This document shows positions 1-8,305 of a stretch of DNA of 39,324 nucleotides, one piece after another. The translations under genes and the position numbers were made by a program. Position 1 is the stretch's first letter, and each line of letters begins with the position of its first letter. Source of the stretch: Kutzneria sp. GTDB taxonomy: Bacteria > Actinomycetota > Actinomycetes > Mycobacteriales > Pseudonocardiaceae. Under the pieces are notes generated by a model. It did not search any database. It was not told the DNA's origin and was given only the letters and a program-made list of their open reading frames with translations. Where the stretch lies: contig JAFAZC010000175.1 of NCBI GenBank assembly GCA_019239965.1, forward strand, positions 1 through 39,324, given 5' to 3'.

Positions 1-367
1 CGACACCACGCCGCAGCCCTACACCGACACGGAACTGAAGGCACGGGCCTGCACGATCCGCGGCACCTACAGCGGTCTGGTGGCGCGGCTCGCGCTGGTC
101 ACCACCGACGGTGTGCAGCTGTGGACCTCCGATCAGGCCCAGGTGGACGCCAAGGTCACGGTGGTGACGGGATTCCCCGGACTGGTGGTGCGGACCCCCG
201 GCCTTGTCACGCTCTGCAACGTGGAGGTCGACCTGGCCGAAGGCCAGTTCCTCGACGTGCTCTTCCGCGACGGAGGCAGCGCCCAGCCACTCACCCAGGA
301 CGATCTCTGCCTTGGTGCGCAGCGGGTCGCCGAAGCCGCGGTCACGAGCCTGGCAGCCAGCCACTGA
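1..367 (+). CDS. DUF3558 domain-containing lipoprotein, 3' part (5' end outside window)
   Basis: The reading frame is open from base 2 to the stop at 365-367, so the gene starts upstream of the window and only about 121 C-terminal residues are visible. The pattern is that of the DUF3558 family of actinobacterial exported lipoproteins: a Cys early in the visible part (ARACTIRG), a second in LVTLCNVEVDLAEGQFLDV, and a third in DDLCLGAQRVAEAA near the end. The signal peptide and lipobox expected for the family lie outside the window. DUF3558 genes commonly sit next to PPE/EspG genes in Pseudonocardiaceae, as here. The molecular role of the family is unknown; association with ESX-type secretion is inferred from position only. 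Confidence 0.85.
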   Translation, partial: DTTPQPYTDTELKARACTIRGTYSGLVARLALVTTDGVQLWTSDQAQVDAKVTVVTGFPGLVVRTPGLVTLCNVEVDLAEGQFLDVLFRDGGSAQPLTQDDLCLGAQRVAEAAVTSLAASH

Positions 368-549
368 CGGGTGTCCCCGCTGTCCGGATTGCACACTGAC
401 GACCGATTGACAACACGGGCGGTTGATTGACAGCACCGGCCCACGGAGTGCGACGCTAGGACCGTGGCCCTCACCGATGGCGGGAGGCCGCTACAGTGTG
501 TTGGCCCGAACCAACACCGGTCACGGAGTCCAGCACCGGGAGGTCGCTC

Positions 550-960
550 GTGCCGCAGTCACCACCACCCGGGCTGGCTCATCCGCAGCGGACATCCGGG
601 GGACACTCGGCACCCGGATCCGATCCCTCGGCCATGATCGGCGGCTACCGGGTCGATCCGGCCGCGATCCCGAACCTGCGCAAAGTGTTCACCAACGCGC
701 TGGTGAAGCTGGACAAGCAGATCGAGATGGCCATCTCCGACGTGCGGATCCGGCCGTGGGCGGGAGATCCGGTGAGCCAGCAGGCCGCGGAGGAGTTCAA
801 CCTGCGCAGCTTCGGCGGCGGCGATTCGGTGCTGGACTCGCTACAGGCCTACCAGCGGCAGCTCAAAAGCGCGCTGGACGCGTTGCAGCAGGTCGAGCAG
901 CAGTACCACGAGGTCGAGCGGGACAACACGAGGTTGATCAACGGCCAGAGCGGGTGCTGA
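550..960 (+). CDS. Small WXG100-like protein of a PPE/EspG cluster
   Basis: About 136 residues. I place the start at GTG 550 because a GGGAGG ribosome site lies 7 nt upstream; a longer frame from 496 lacks such a site, and ATG 634 is a third option. The first 30 residues are Pro/Gly/Ser-rich and look disordered. From about residue 35 the protein is predicted helical, with a W-x-G in the turn (IRPWAGDPVS), then a second helical stretch rich in Gln and Glu (SLQAYQRQLKSALDALQQ). This helix-WxG-helix plan and size resemble WXG100/PE-type ESX substrates. It lies 28 nt upstream of the PPE-like gene, so it may be that protein's partner. A possible -10 (TACAGT, 492-497) precedes it. Family assignment is by pattern only. 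Confidence 0.7.
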   Translation: MPQSPPPGLAHPQRTSGGHSAPGSDPSAMIGGYRVDPAAIPNLRKVFTNALVKLDKQIEMAISDVRIRPWAGDPVSQQAAEEFNLRSFGGGDSVLDSLQAYQRQLKSALDALQQVEQQYHEVERDNTRLINGQSGC

Positions 961-991
961 CCGCAGCCGCCGTGCAGACCAGGAGGACGTG

Positions 992-1714
992 GTGACCGCC
1001 GACTTCCGCTGGCAGGGCTACACCCACCAGGAGCTCTACGACGCCCTGCACACCGGGCCGGGCTCGGACGCCTCCACCATCCCGACCGCACGCTGGATCG
1101 CCCTTTCGGACACCCTCGCCGAGATCACCAGGGACCTGCAGCACGGCACGAGGTCCTCGGCCGAGGGCTGGACTGGCGCGGCGGCCCAGTCCGCCCGCGA
1201 GGGCATCGCTCCGCTGGCCAGATGGGCGGCCGAAGCGCAGGTGGACGCCGAGGTGATGCGGAGGAGCACCGAGACACAGGCCGACTACATCAGCATGGCG
1301 CGAGCCGACATGCCGGCACCGGTCAAAGCGGAACCAGGCGAAGCGTCGGGACTGCTCGGCGGCCTGCTGAGCCTGTTCGGCGGGCAGATCGACGCCGAGA
1401 TCAGCGAGGCGGCACAGAGCGCGGCGGAGACACGCGCGTTCGAGGTGATGAGCGCCTACCAGGCCAGAACCGAGGGCAACACCAGCACACTTGGCCGTTT
1501 CGCCCCGCCGCCGCGGGTGGCGGGTGATGTCGCGACCGGAGCGGCACACCAGGACAGGTCTCGGCTCGGGGTGCCCGCCCAGCGGCCGCTCGGCGGCGTG
1601 GAATCCGAACCGACAGGACCGGGAGTCGACATCGCCGCCGGCTTCCTCGTCGAGGCGGAAGGGCTGTTCGGTGACAGCTACACCGTCGTTCCCCCGGTGC
1701 TCGGCGAGCACTGA
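992..1714 (+). CDS. PPE-domain protein, likely ESX secretion substrate
   Basis: About 240 residues. Two GTG codons are adjacent (989, 992); 992 is 5 nt from a perfect AGGAGG at 981-986 and is preferred. The N-terminal 170 residues are helical, with a WxG in the helix turn near residue 59 (EGWTGAAA), followed by long Ala/Gln/Glu helices, the arrangement of PPE domains. The C-terminal 70 residues are Pro/Gly-rich and low in predicted structure, as is typical of PPE tails. The EspG-type gene begins 2 nt after the stop, so the two are almost certainly co-translated; EspG proteins are cytosolic chaperones that bind the tip of PPE partners. No ESX membrane component (EccB/C/D, MycP) is in the window, so the secretion system must be elsewhere. 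Confidence 0.8.
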   Translation: MTADFRWQGYTHQELYDALHTGPGSDASTIPTARWIALSDTLAEITRDLQHGTRSSAEGWTGAAAQSAREGIAPLARWAAEAQVDAEVMRRSTETQADYISMARADMPAPVKAEPGEASGLLGGLLSLFGGQIDAEISEAAQSAAETRAFEVMSAYQARTEGNTSTLGRFAPPPRVAGDVATGAAHQDRSRLGVPAQRPLGGVESEPTGPGVDIAAGFLVEAEGLFGDSYTVVPPVLGEH

Positions 1715-1716
1715 GA

Positions 1717-2505
1717 ATGGCACTGACTCTCTCGGCGCTCGAGTTCGACGTGCTGTGGGAGCACCTACGGCTGGACCGGCCGCCTCTCCCGCTGAAGGTG
1801 CCCTCCCCGGGCAAGACGCACTCCGAGCGCCGTGCCCTCGCCGACACGGTGTGGGATTCGCTCGCCGAACGCGATCTCGTCGGTGCCGGCTTCGGCATCA
1901 ACCCCGGACTCGTCGACCTGTTGTGCCTGCTCGACCGGCCACGGCATGAGGTGGACGCACGGCTGTGGTTCGACCGTGGCGGCGTGCGTGCCGTTGCCGC
2001 CGCGAAAGGCACCGACGGCGTGATCGCCATCTTGGACGCCGGCCAGCTGACGCTGCGGCCGGTTCCCGCCCACGGCCTGGCGCCTGCGATTCTCGACCTG
2101 CTGCCTCCGGCGCCACCGGGCCCCGGCTACTCGGTCACCGTGCCGAGCGAGGAACTGGACGCCGCGGCCGCCGAGGCCGGACGAGCCGACGAGCTGTCCT
2201 GGACACTGCGCGATCACGGCGTCACCCCACAGGACGCCGACGAGCTGGCCGCCATGGTCGGTGACGTGCGGGCACGCGGGCAGTTCGGGGCGGCCGCGCG
2301 GGACAGGTGGGAGCGCCGGCACCGCCCGGAGCGCGTGGTCGGCTTCTTCGACACGCCCCGCGGGCGGTACGTGCAGTTGCGCCGGCCCGACCCGAGTGGC
2401 CGGCCATGGAGCACCATCGCACCCGCCGACCAGCGGCGACTCGGCCAGCACCTGCTCGACCTCGCTGAGGAGGCGGCCGCACGGGCGCGCGCCGGGGTCA
2501 GCTGA
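1717..2505 (+). CDS. ESX secretion-associated protein, EspG family
   Basis: 262 residues, ATG start 2 nt after the PPE stop. The opening (LSALEFDVLWEHLRL) is characteristic of the EspG family in Pseudonocardiaceae, and the length fits. A mid-region of beta strands (LWFDRGGVRAVAAAKGTDGVIAI) and a C-terminal strand pair (VVGFFDTPRGRYVQLRRP) ending in a long helix also fit. EspG proteins are cytosolic chaperones that hold PE-PPE type heterodimers in a secretion-competent state; the likely clients are the two preceding genes. The last 8 bases overlap the convergent end of glpD (stop 2498-2500), so read-through transcription from either side would be antisense to the other gene. Confidence 0.85.
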   Translation: MALTLSALEFDVLWEHLRLDRPPLPLKVPSPGKTHSERRALADTVWDSLAERDLVGAGFGINPGLVDLLCLLDRPRHEVDARLWFDRGGVRAVAAAKGTDGVIAILDAGQLTLRPVPAHGLAPAILDLLPPAPPGPGYSVTVPSEELDAAAAEAGRADELSWTLRDHGVTPQDADELAAMVGDVRARGQFGAAARDRWERRHRPERVVGFFDTPRGRYVQLRRPDPSGRPWSTIAPADQRRLGQHLLDLAEEAAARARAGVS

Positions 2506-4255
2506 CCGGGTCGAGCAGATCGGGTCGGGCCTCCGGCGCCGACGAACGCCGCGCGTCGGCGGCCGTGTCATCGAGAAGGGTCTGCGAGGCGCGTTCGGCT
2601 TCGACCCGGGCGGTGTAGAGGGCGACCTCCTTGGCCACCCGTTTGCCGTCCCAGCCAAGCACGCCGGCCATCAGCGTCGCCGCCTGCTCGGCACAGTCGA
2701 CACCTCGGTGCGGGTACTCGATGGAGATCCTCGTGCGCCGGGCGAGGACGTCCTCGAGGTGCAGCGCGCCCTCGTGGCTGGCCGCGTACACGATCTCGAC
2801 CCGCAGGTAGCCCGGTGCGGCCGGCAGCGGCCGGAGCAGCTCGGCGTCGCCCCGCGCGACCGCGAGTACCTCGTGCACCAGCGAGCCGTACCGGTCCAGC
2901 AGGTGCCGGACACGATACGGATGCAGGCCGTGCCTGGCGGCCACCTGGTCAGCCTGGTTGACCAGCGCGTGGTACCCGTCCGCACCGAGCAGCGGCACCT
3001 TCTCGGTGATCGACGGCCGCAGCCGGCCGGTCAGGTCCGCGGCGGCGGCGTTGACCGCGTCGGCGGCCATCACCCGGTACGTCGTGTACTTCCCGCCTGC
3101 GATCGCCACGAGCCCAGGCGCCACCCTCGCCACGGCGTGCTCACGGGACAGTTTGGAGGTCTCCTCGCTCTCGCCGGCGAGCAGCGGCCGCAGGCCCGCG
3201 TACACCCCTTCGATGTCGTCGTGTGTCAGCGGTGTCGTCAGCACACGGTTGACGTGGTCGAGGATGTAGTCGATGTCCCGCTTAGTCGCCGCCGGGTGCG
3301 CGAGGTCGAGGTTCCAGTCGGTGTCGGTGGTGCCGATGATCCAGTGGTTGCGCCACGGGATCACGAACAGCACCGACTTCTCGGTTCGCAGGATGAGCCC
3401 GGACTCGGCGACGATGCGGTCCCTGGGCACCACGATGTGCACGCCCTTGCTCGCCCTGACCCGGAAGCGGCCCCTGCTGCCGGACAACCGCTGGATCTCG
3501 TCGGTCCACACCCCGGTGCAGTTGATCACCGCGCTGGCGTTGACGTCGATCTCCCGCCCGTCCTCGGCGTCGCGCACCCGCACGCCCGACACCCGATCCG
3601 CCTCGCGAAGGAAGCCGACGACCTGGGTCGAGGTGCGCACGACGGCGCCGTAGTGCGCCGCGGTCCTTCCGACCATCACCGTGTGCCTTGCGTCGTCGGC
3701 CTGCGCGTCGTAGTAGCGGATGCCGCCGATGAGGGCGCCGCGCTTGAGCGCGGGCACCATCCGCAGCGCGCCGGCCCGGGTCAGATGCTTCTGGCCGGGA
3801 ACCGACCGCGCGCCGCCCATGGTGTCGTACAGCAGCAGTCCCGCGGCGGTGTAGGGACGCTCCCAGAGCCGGTGGCTGAGCGGGTAGAGGAAGCTGACCG
3901 GCTTCACCAGGTGCGGGGCGATCCTGGTCAGCATCAGCTCGCGCTCCCGCAGCGCCTCCCTGACCAGTCCGAACTCCAGTTGTTCCAGGTAGCGCAGGCC
4001 GCCGTGGAACAACTTGCTCGATCTGCTCGACGTGCCGGAGGCAAGGTCGCGGGCCTCGACGAGGGCGACCCGCAGGCCCCTTGTCGCCGCGTCGAGTGCG
4101 GTGCCCGCCCCGACGACCCCGCCGCCGATCACCACCACGTCGAAGGTCTCCGACTCCAGCCGATGCCAGTCGCGCTCCCGTTCGGCCGTGCCGAGTCGAC
4201 CGGTCCGCACCGTGTCCGAACTTCCGACAGCGGCTGACGTCCTGCGACTGGCCAT
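2498..4255 (-). CDS. glpD: Aerobic glycerol-3-phosphate dehydrogenase
   Basis: 585 residues. FAD-dependent membrane-associated enzyme oxidising glycerol-3-phosphate to dihydroxyacetone phosphate and passing electrons to quinone. An N-terminal Rossmann FAD motif is seen (VVVIGGGVVGAGTALDAATR, about residues 40-60), followed by GTSSRSSKLFHGGLRYLEQ, a GlpD hallmark, and AIAGGKYTTYRVMA in the substrate domain; the C-terminal helical GlpD domain is present. ATG 4255 is chosen because AGGAGG precedes it; the frame stays open upstream to 4783 but that extension runs across the promoter region and the glpF start. It is divergent from glpF-glpK, forming one glycerol regulon. By family and neighbours it corresponds to mycobacterial GlpD2. 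Confidence 0.95.
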   Translation of the reverse strand: MASRRTSAAVGSSDTVRTGRLGTAERERDWHRLESETFDVVVIGGGVVGAGTALDAATRGLRVALVEARDLASGTSSRSSKLFHGGLRYLEQLEFGLVREALRERELMLTRIAPHLVKPVSFLYPLSHRLWERPYTAAGLLLYDTMGGARSVPGQKHLTRAGALRMVPALKRGALIGGIRYYDAQADDARHTVMVGRTAAHYGAVVRTSTQVVGFLREADRVSGVRVRDAEDGREIDVNASAVINCTGVWTDEIQRLSGSRGRFRVRASKGVHIVVPRDRIVAESGLILRTEKSVLFVIPWRNHWIIGTTDTDWNLDLAHPAATKRDIDYILDHVNRVLTTPLTHDDIEGVYAGLRPLLAGESEETSKLSREHAVARVAPGLVAIAGGKYTTYRVMAADAVNAAAADLTGRLRPSITEKVPLLGADGYHALVNQADQVAARHGLHPYRVRHLLDRYGSLVHEVLAVARGDAELLRPLPAAPGYLRVEIVYAASHEGALHLEDVLARRTRISIEYPHRGVDCAEQAATLMAGVLGWDGKRVAKEVALYTARVEAERASQTLLDDTAADARRSSAPEARPDLLDPVS

Positions 4256-4369
4256 CTCGCCACCTCCTGCCTGAGATCCCTGGCCCACACTCGATGCCCA
4301 CGACCGCTCACAAGCTACCGGCAACGCGGCCGTGGCGGGCACCGTAGGGCAGCCGTCACGGGCCGGCCG

Positions 4370-4409
4370 TAGACAGCGGCCGCTACCGCTCAGTACCGTC
4401 CGAACGTTC
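4370..4409 (+). promoter_or_regulatory. Candidate glpF-glpK promoter with palindromic operator
   Basis: In the 177-bp glpD/glpF divergent region, TAGACA (4370-4375) and TACCGT (4394-4399) are 18 bp apart and could be -35/-10 boxes. An 8-bp perfect palindrome, GAACGTTC (4402-4409), would lie across the transcription start, a usual operator position. It is flanked by AGTAC on both sides. No regulator gene is adjacent, so the binding protein (IclR/GylR-type in many actinomycetes) is a guess. Confidence 0.3.
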
Positions 4410-4432
4410 TGGGAGTACGAAGGAGCACGTAC

Positions 4433-5179
4433 ATGAGCCACGGCGCGATCTTCGTCTGGGAGACGATCGGCACCGCGATGCTGATCCTGCTCGGGACCGG
4501 CGTCGTGGCCAACGCAGTGCTGCGCAACACCTACGGACACGCTGGCGGCGCACTGTTCATCAACATCGGCTGGGGCTTCGCCGTGTTCACCGGTGCGAGT
4601 GTCGCCAATCCGAGCGGCGCCCACCTGAACCCGGCGCTGACCCTCGGTCTCGCGGTGGCCGGCAAGATCGGATGGGCCACGGTGCCCTTCTACGTCGCCG
4701 GGCAGATGCTCGGCGCCGTCATCGGCGCGATGCTGTGCTGGGCCACCTACAAGCTGCAGTTCGATCGGCATGACGAGCCGCACGCCACACTGGGCATCTT
4801 CTCCACCGCGCCGACGGTGCCCAACCGGGTGTGGAACCTGGTCACCGAGGTCATCGGCACCTTCGTGCTCGTCGCCTGGGTGCTGCTCAGCCCGTCGGCC
4901 AAGGCGGGCTCCGGCGGCGTGCCCCAGTTCGGCAACTCGGCGCTGGGATACGCCGGTGTCGCGTTCGTGGTACTGGTGATCGGCACCTCGCTCGGCGGTC
5001 CGACCGGCTACGCCATCAACCCGGCCCGTGACCTCGGTCCGCGCATCGCCTACGCGTTCCTGATGCCGATCAGAGGCAAAGGCGACGGGAACTGGGGCTA
5101 CGCGTGGGTTCCTGTCGTCGGCCCGCTCCTGGGCGGTCTGCTCGCCGCACTGCTCTATCTGGCCCTACCAGCGTCCTGA
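4433..5179 (+). CDS. glpF: Glycerol facilitator (MIP family aquaglyceroporin)
   Basis: 248 residues, ATG start 7 nt after AAGGAG. Integral membrane channel for glycerol diffusion. Both half-helix signature loops are present: HLNPALT near residue 68 and [11 protein letters not shown] near residue 198. The Asp after the second NPAR is typical of glycerol facilitators rather than water-selective aquaporins. Six hydrophobic segments can be seen between the N-terminal [17 protein letters not shown] and the C-terminal [15 protein letters not shown]. glpK begins 10 nt after the stop, so uptake and phosphorylation are co-transcribed, trapping glycerol as glycerol-3-phosphate. Confidence 0.95.
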   Translation: MSHGAIFVWETIGTAMLILLGTGVVANAVLRNTYGHAGGALFINIGWGFAVFTGASVANPSGAHLNPALTLGLAVAGKIGWATVPFYVAGQMLGAVIGAMLCWATYKLQFDRHDEPHATLGIFSTAPTVPNRVWNLVTEVIGTFVLVAWVLLSPSAKAGSGGVPQFGNSALGYAGVAFVVLVIGTSLGGPTGYAINPARDLGPRIAYAFLMPIRGKGDGNWGYAWVPVVGPLLGGLLAALLYLALPAS

Positions 5180-5189
5180 AGGGAACTCG

Positions 5190-6695
5190 ATGTCCTCCTA
5201 CGTCGCCGCGATCGACCAGGGCACAACGTCGACCCGCTGCATGATCTTCGACCACTCCGGACGGGTCGTCTCGGTGGACCAGACCGAGCACGAGCAGATC
5301 TTTCCCAGGGCCGGTTGGGTCGAGCACGATCCGGAGGAGATCTGGCGCCACACCCGTCAGGTGGCCGCCGGCGCGCTGGCCAAGGCCGACCTGCGCGCCG
5401 CCGACATCGCCGCGGTCGGCATCACCAACCAGCGGGAGACCACCGTCGTCTGGGACCGCGGGACCGGCAGGCCGGTGCACAACGCGATCGTGTGGCAGGA
5501 CACCAGGACCGACGCGATCTGCACCGAACTCGGTGCGCTCGGCGGCGGTCAGCAGCGCTACCAGGACAGGACCGGGCTGCCGCTGGCCTCGTACTTCTCC
5601 GGCCCGAAGATCCGCTGGATCCTGGACAACGTCGACGGCGCCAGGGCCAGGGCCGAGGCGGGCGACCTGCTGTTCGGCACCATGGACACCTGGGTGCTGT
5701 GGAACATGACCGGCGGGGTCGATGGCGGTGTGCACGTCACCGACCCGACCAACGCCTCCCGCACCCTGCTGATGGATCTGGACACGCTGAGCTGGGACCC
5801 CGACATCGCGGCGGACATGGGTGTGCCGCTGTCGATGCTGCCGGAGATCCGGTCGTCGTCACAGGTGTACGCGAAGGTGCGCGAGCGCGGCGCACTTGGC
5901 GGCGTGCCGATCGCCGGCATCCTCGGTGACCAGCAGGCGGCCACCTTCGGACAGGCGTGTCTCTCACCCGGCGAGGCCAAGAACACCTACGGCACCGGCA
6001 ACTTCGTGCTGCTCAACACCGGCACGGACAAGGTGCTCAGCGCCAACGGTCTGATCACCACCGTGTGCTACAAGATCGGCTCGAGTGACACCGTGTACGC
6101 GCTGGAGGGCTCGATCGCGGTCACCGGCTCACTGGTGCAGTGGATGAGGGACAACCTCGGCATGATCGGCTCGGCCGCGGAGATCGAGGAGCACGCACGC
6201 TCGGTACAGGACAACGGCGGCTGCTACTTCGTGCCGGCCTTCTCCGGGTTGTTCGCGCCGTACTGGCGGTCGGACGCGCGCGGCGCGATCGTCGGCCTCA
6301 CCCGCTTCATCACCAAGGGGCACCTCGCTCGGGCCGTGCTCGAGGCCACCGCGTTCCAGTCCCGTGAGGTGATCGAGGCGATGAACGCCGATTCCGGCGT
6401 ACCGCTGACCTCGCTGAAGGTCGACGGCGGCATGGTCGTGAACGAGCTGCTCATGCAGTTCCAGGCCGACATCCTCGGGGTACCGGTGATCCGCCCGGTG
6501 GTTGCCGAGACCACCGCACTCGGCGCGGCCTACGCGGCGGGACTCGCGGTCGGGTTCTGGACCGGCGAGGACGACATCCGCAGGAACTGGGCCAAGGACA
6601 AACAGTGGGAGCCCACCATGGCCGAAGCCACCCGCGCCGAGCAGTACGCCAACTGGAAGCGGGCGGTCACCAAGACCTTCGACTGGGTCCAGTAG
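5190..6695 (+). CDS. glpK: Glycerol kinase
   Basis: 501 residues, full length for the FGGY family. ATP-dependent phosphorylation of glycerol to sn-glycerol-3-phosphate, the substrate of GlpD encoded divergently. The N-terminal phosphate-binding motif [14 protein letters not shown] (about 8-21), the WxxxE-type block [22 protein letters not shown], the [12 protein letters not shown] stretch near residue 270 and the C-terminal [20 protein letters not shown] block of FGGY kinases are all present. ATG 5190 has GAAGGGA upstream. The GlpK regulation by enzyme IIA-Glc known in enterics is not expected here. Confidence 0.96.
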   Translation: MSSYVAAIDQGTTSTRCMIFDHSGRVVSVDQTEHEQIFPRAGWVEHDPEEIWRHTRQVAAGALAKADLRAADIAAVGITNQRETTVVWDRGTGRPVHNAIVWQDTRTDAICTELGALGGGQQRYQDRTGLPLASYFSGPKIRWILDNVDGARARAEAGDLLFGTMDTWVLWNMTGGVDGGVHVTDPTNASRTLLMDLDTLSWDPDIAADMGVPLSMLPEIRSSSQVYAKVRERGALGGVPIAGILGDQQAATFGQACLSPGEAKNTYGTGNFVLLNTGTDKVLSANGLITTVCYKIGSSDTVYALEGSIAVTGSLVQWMRDNLGMIGSAAEIEEHARSVQDNGGCYFVPAFSGLFAPYWRSDARGAIVGLTRFITKGHLARAVLEATAFQSREVIEAMNADSGVPLTSLKVDGGMVVNELLMQFQADILGVPVIRPVVAETTALGAAYAAGLAVGFWTGEDDIRRNWAKDKQWEPTMAEATRAEQYANWKRAVTKTFDWVQ

Positions 6696-6742
6696 GACCG
6701 CCGCCCGGCGACCTCAGGCGAAAAGTAGCTCAACGTAGCCGG

Positions 6743-6943
6743 TCAGGCCACCGACGCGATCTCGACGTCATCGAGGTCGTAAGTCACATTGATCGGCTCA
6801 TCGGAGCCTTCCACGTCGACGGCCACCATGACCAGAGGGCCGATGCCGAAGTCGGAGGCGCGCAGCACCTCACCTTCCAGGATATGTATCCCGATTCCGA
6901 AGGGCACCCGGACCCGATCGCCGGGGTTAGGCAGCTTGTGCAT
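6743..6943 (-). CDS. Small beta-rich hypothetical protein
   Basis: 66 residues, starting at ATG 6943, 4 nt after AGGAGGAG; the frame runs open a few codons further upstream but that stretch contains the ribosome site. The sequence (start MHKLPNPGDRVRVPFG, then alternating hydrophobic strands LEGEVLRASDF, LVMVAVDVEG and INVTYDLDDVEIA) suggests a small SH3-like or KOW-like beta barrel. No catalytic motif or Cys is visible. It lies alone between glpK (convergent) and the sortase gene (same strand, 124 nt away). Function not recognised. Confidence 0.7.
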   Translation of the reverse strand: MHKLPNPGDRVRVPFGIGIHILEGEVLRASDFGIGPLVMVAVDVEGSDEPINVTYDLDDVEIASVA

Positions 6944-6973
6944 GTCTCCTCCTCTCACCACGGCTTAGCACGG

Positions 6974-6990
6974 CAACCTTCCGTAGGTTG
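6974..6990 (-). promoter_or_regulatory. Short inverted repeat upstream of the 66-residue gene
   Basis: CAACCT and AGGTTG form a perfect 6-bp inverted repeat with a 5-nt centre, 31 nt upstream of the start of the small beta-rich gene. On the minus strand TTGGAC overlaps its outer edge. It could be an operator or a short leader hairpin; there is no further evidence. Confidence 0.25.
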
Positions 6991-7067
6991 TCCAACGTGG
7001 ACGCATGAGCTGAGCGCCATTGGATCGGAGCCGCCGAAACCACACACGGTGCCGATGGGCAACTACC

Positions 7068-7640
7068 TCAGGCGACCAGCGTGGCGTAGACGATGATGTT
7101 GTCGACGTAGCTGTGCGCGGCGTGGTCGAACACACCGCCGCAGGTGATCAGGCGCAGTTCGGGCCCGGTCGTGTCCCCGTAGACCGCCTGGGTCGGAAAG
7201 GCGTCCTTGGGCACCCTGTCCACCCTGCGCACGGCGAATTTCGCCGTCGTGCCGTCCTTGCGGACGACCTGAATCTGGTCGCCGGCGACGAGCTCGTGCA
7301 GCCGGAAGAAGACGCCGGCGGCTTTGTCGCCGTCGACGTGGCCGAGGATCACCGCCGGTCCGACCTCACCCGGTGTCGGCCCCTTGTCGTACCAGCCCGC
7401 CTGCATCGGCGTCTCGACGGGAGGAACCTGGATGGTCCTGTCGGCGTTGAGTCCCAGCGGAATCAGCGTCGAGGAGACACCGATCCTCGGGACCTCGACG
7501 GACACCGGCTCGGAGGCGGGCATGCCCGCCGCTGTCGACGTGGTGGCCGTCGGCGGTGGCGTCGCCGATATCGTGGTGGAAGGGCCCGCGGACGCACAGC
7601 CCGCGAGTAACAGGGCGCCCAGCAGGACCGCCGTCTTCAT
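7068..7640 (-). CDS. Class F-type sortase, predicted lipoprotein
   Basis: 190 residues. A lipoprotein signal (MKTAVLLGALLLAGC, Cys15) is followed by a Pro/Thr-rich linker to about residue 45 and a compact sortase domain. Active-site His101 lies in VILGHVDG and Cys167 in LRLITCGG, both in the class E/F sortase context; the C-terminal strand SYVDNIIVYA also fits. Unusually there is no Arg after the catalytic Cys: the segment reads CGGVFDHAAHSYVDN, where relatives often have Arg (for example FDR). Arg163, just before the Cys, is the nearest. It would work at the outer face of the membrane, possibly on the neighbouring exported protein. The gene lies downstream of that protein and is separated from it by a strong hairpin. 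Confidence 0.85.
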   Translation of the reverse strand: MKTAVLLGALLLAGCASAGPSTTISATPPPTATTSTAAGMPASEPVSVEVPRIGVSSTLIPLGLNADRTIQVPPVETPMQAGWYDKGPTPGEVGPAVILGHVDGDKAAGVFFRLHELVAGDQIQVVRKDGTTAKFAVRRVDRVPKDAFPTQAVYGDTTGPELRLITCGGVFDHAAHSYVDNIIVYATLVA

Positions 7641-7659
7641 GCTTCCCCCTCAGCGAGGA

Positions 7660-7714
7660 TCGTGCCGTCGGGGCCCTCAAGCACCCCTGCCTGGCGAGGG
7701 CCCCGACGGCACGA
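7660..7714 (-). terminator. 19-bp perfect inverted repeat between exported-protein and sortase genes
   Basis: Arms 7660-7678 and 7696-7714 are exactly complementary over 19 bp with a 17-nt loop. On the minus strand the stem begins 2 nt after the stop codon of the exported-protein gene and ends about 20 nt before the sortase start. There is no U tract, so it may be a partial terminator or an mRNA-end stabiliser that lowers sortase expression relative to the upstream gene. Confidence 0.65.
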
Positions 7715-7716
7715 GG

Positions 7717-8175
7717 TCAGCTGGCGGTCCCGCCGCCCCCGGTCTGCGCCGGCCCCCGCGGCACCTGCCTTACCTGGCCCGGCACCACGGTGAACGTGGT
7801 GGTGGCCGTTCGCCCGCCGCATGTGACCGAAACAAGGTGGCCGCCCCGCACGGCACCGGTCCTCACGACGCCGTCGGCGTGCAGTGCCCACGGCTGGTGG
7901 CCGTCTGGATTCGCGGCCAGCTCGCCGACCGCGAGCACGTCGGAGATGACCGGACCGACCTTGGGGTCCTCGCAGGCCACCGTGACGGCGACTTTGGTTC
8001 CCGGCGTACCGCTGGGCGGCGCTACCGAGATTGACGGCGGGGTCGGAACCTCCGTCGTCGTGCTCGGCGGGGTCGTGGTCGGCCCGGTGGTGCTCGGCGG
8101 CGGCGCCGTGGTGCTCGGTGCCGTCGTGGCCAGTGCGGCGATGGCGGTCACCAGCAAGGTGTTCAGTCGCGTCAT
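7717..8175 (-). CDS. Exported Pro/Thr-rich protein, possible sortase partner
   Basis: 152 residues from ATG 8175 (AAGGGAA upstream; the open frame continues 19 codons further without a ribosome site). An N-terminal signal peptide (MTRLNTLLVTAIAALATTA) is followed by a Pro/Thr/Ser linker to about residue 50, then a beta-rich domain that looks Ig-like, starting PSGTPGTKVAVTVACEDP, with two Cys (CEDP and VTCGG) that could pair. The C-terminus ends QVPRGPAQTGGGGTAS with no hydrophobic helix or basic tail. The PAQTGGGG end recalls a degenerate LPxTG signal cut short. Same strand and immediately upstream of the sortase gene. Function unknown; sortase substrate status is an inference. Confidence 0.75.
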   Translation of the reverse strand: MTRLNTLLVTAIAALATTAPSTTAPPPSTTGPTTTPPSTTTEVPTPPSISVAPPSGTPGTKVAVTVACEDPKVGPVISDVLAVGELAANPDGHQPWALHADGVVRTGAVRGGHLVSVTCGGRTATTTFTVVPGQVRQVPRGPAQTGGGGTAS

Positions 8176-8305
8176 GACGATTCCCTTGGCTTCACGGTGG
8201 GCCCCTGTGGTTGGTGTCCCGCGCCTGGACACTGTGATGACGCGATTCGGCGCGCCGGGGTTGCCCGGCGGCCCGGACTTGTCACACGGCCAGCCCCGGA
8301 GCAGG

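Noticed and set aside
2261-4237. 658-codon open frame on the plus strand opposite glpD
   Set aside because: It is a GC-skew shadow: glpD on the other strand has full family motifs, while this frame is Arg/Pro/His-rich with no recognisable domain and no ribosome site.
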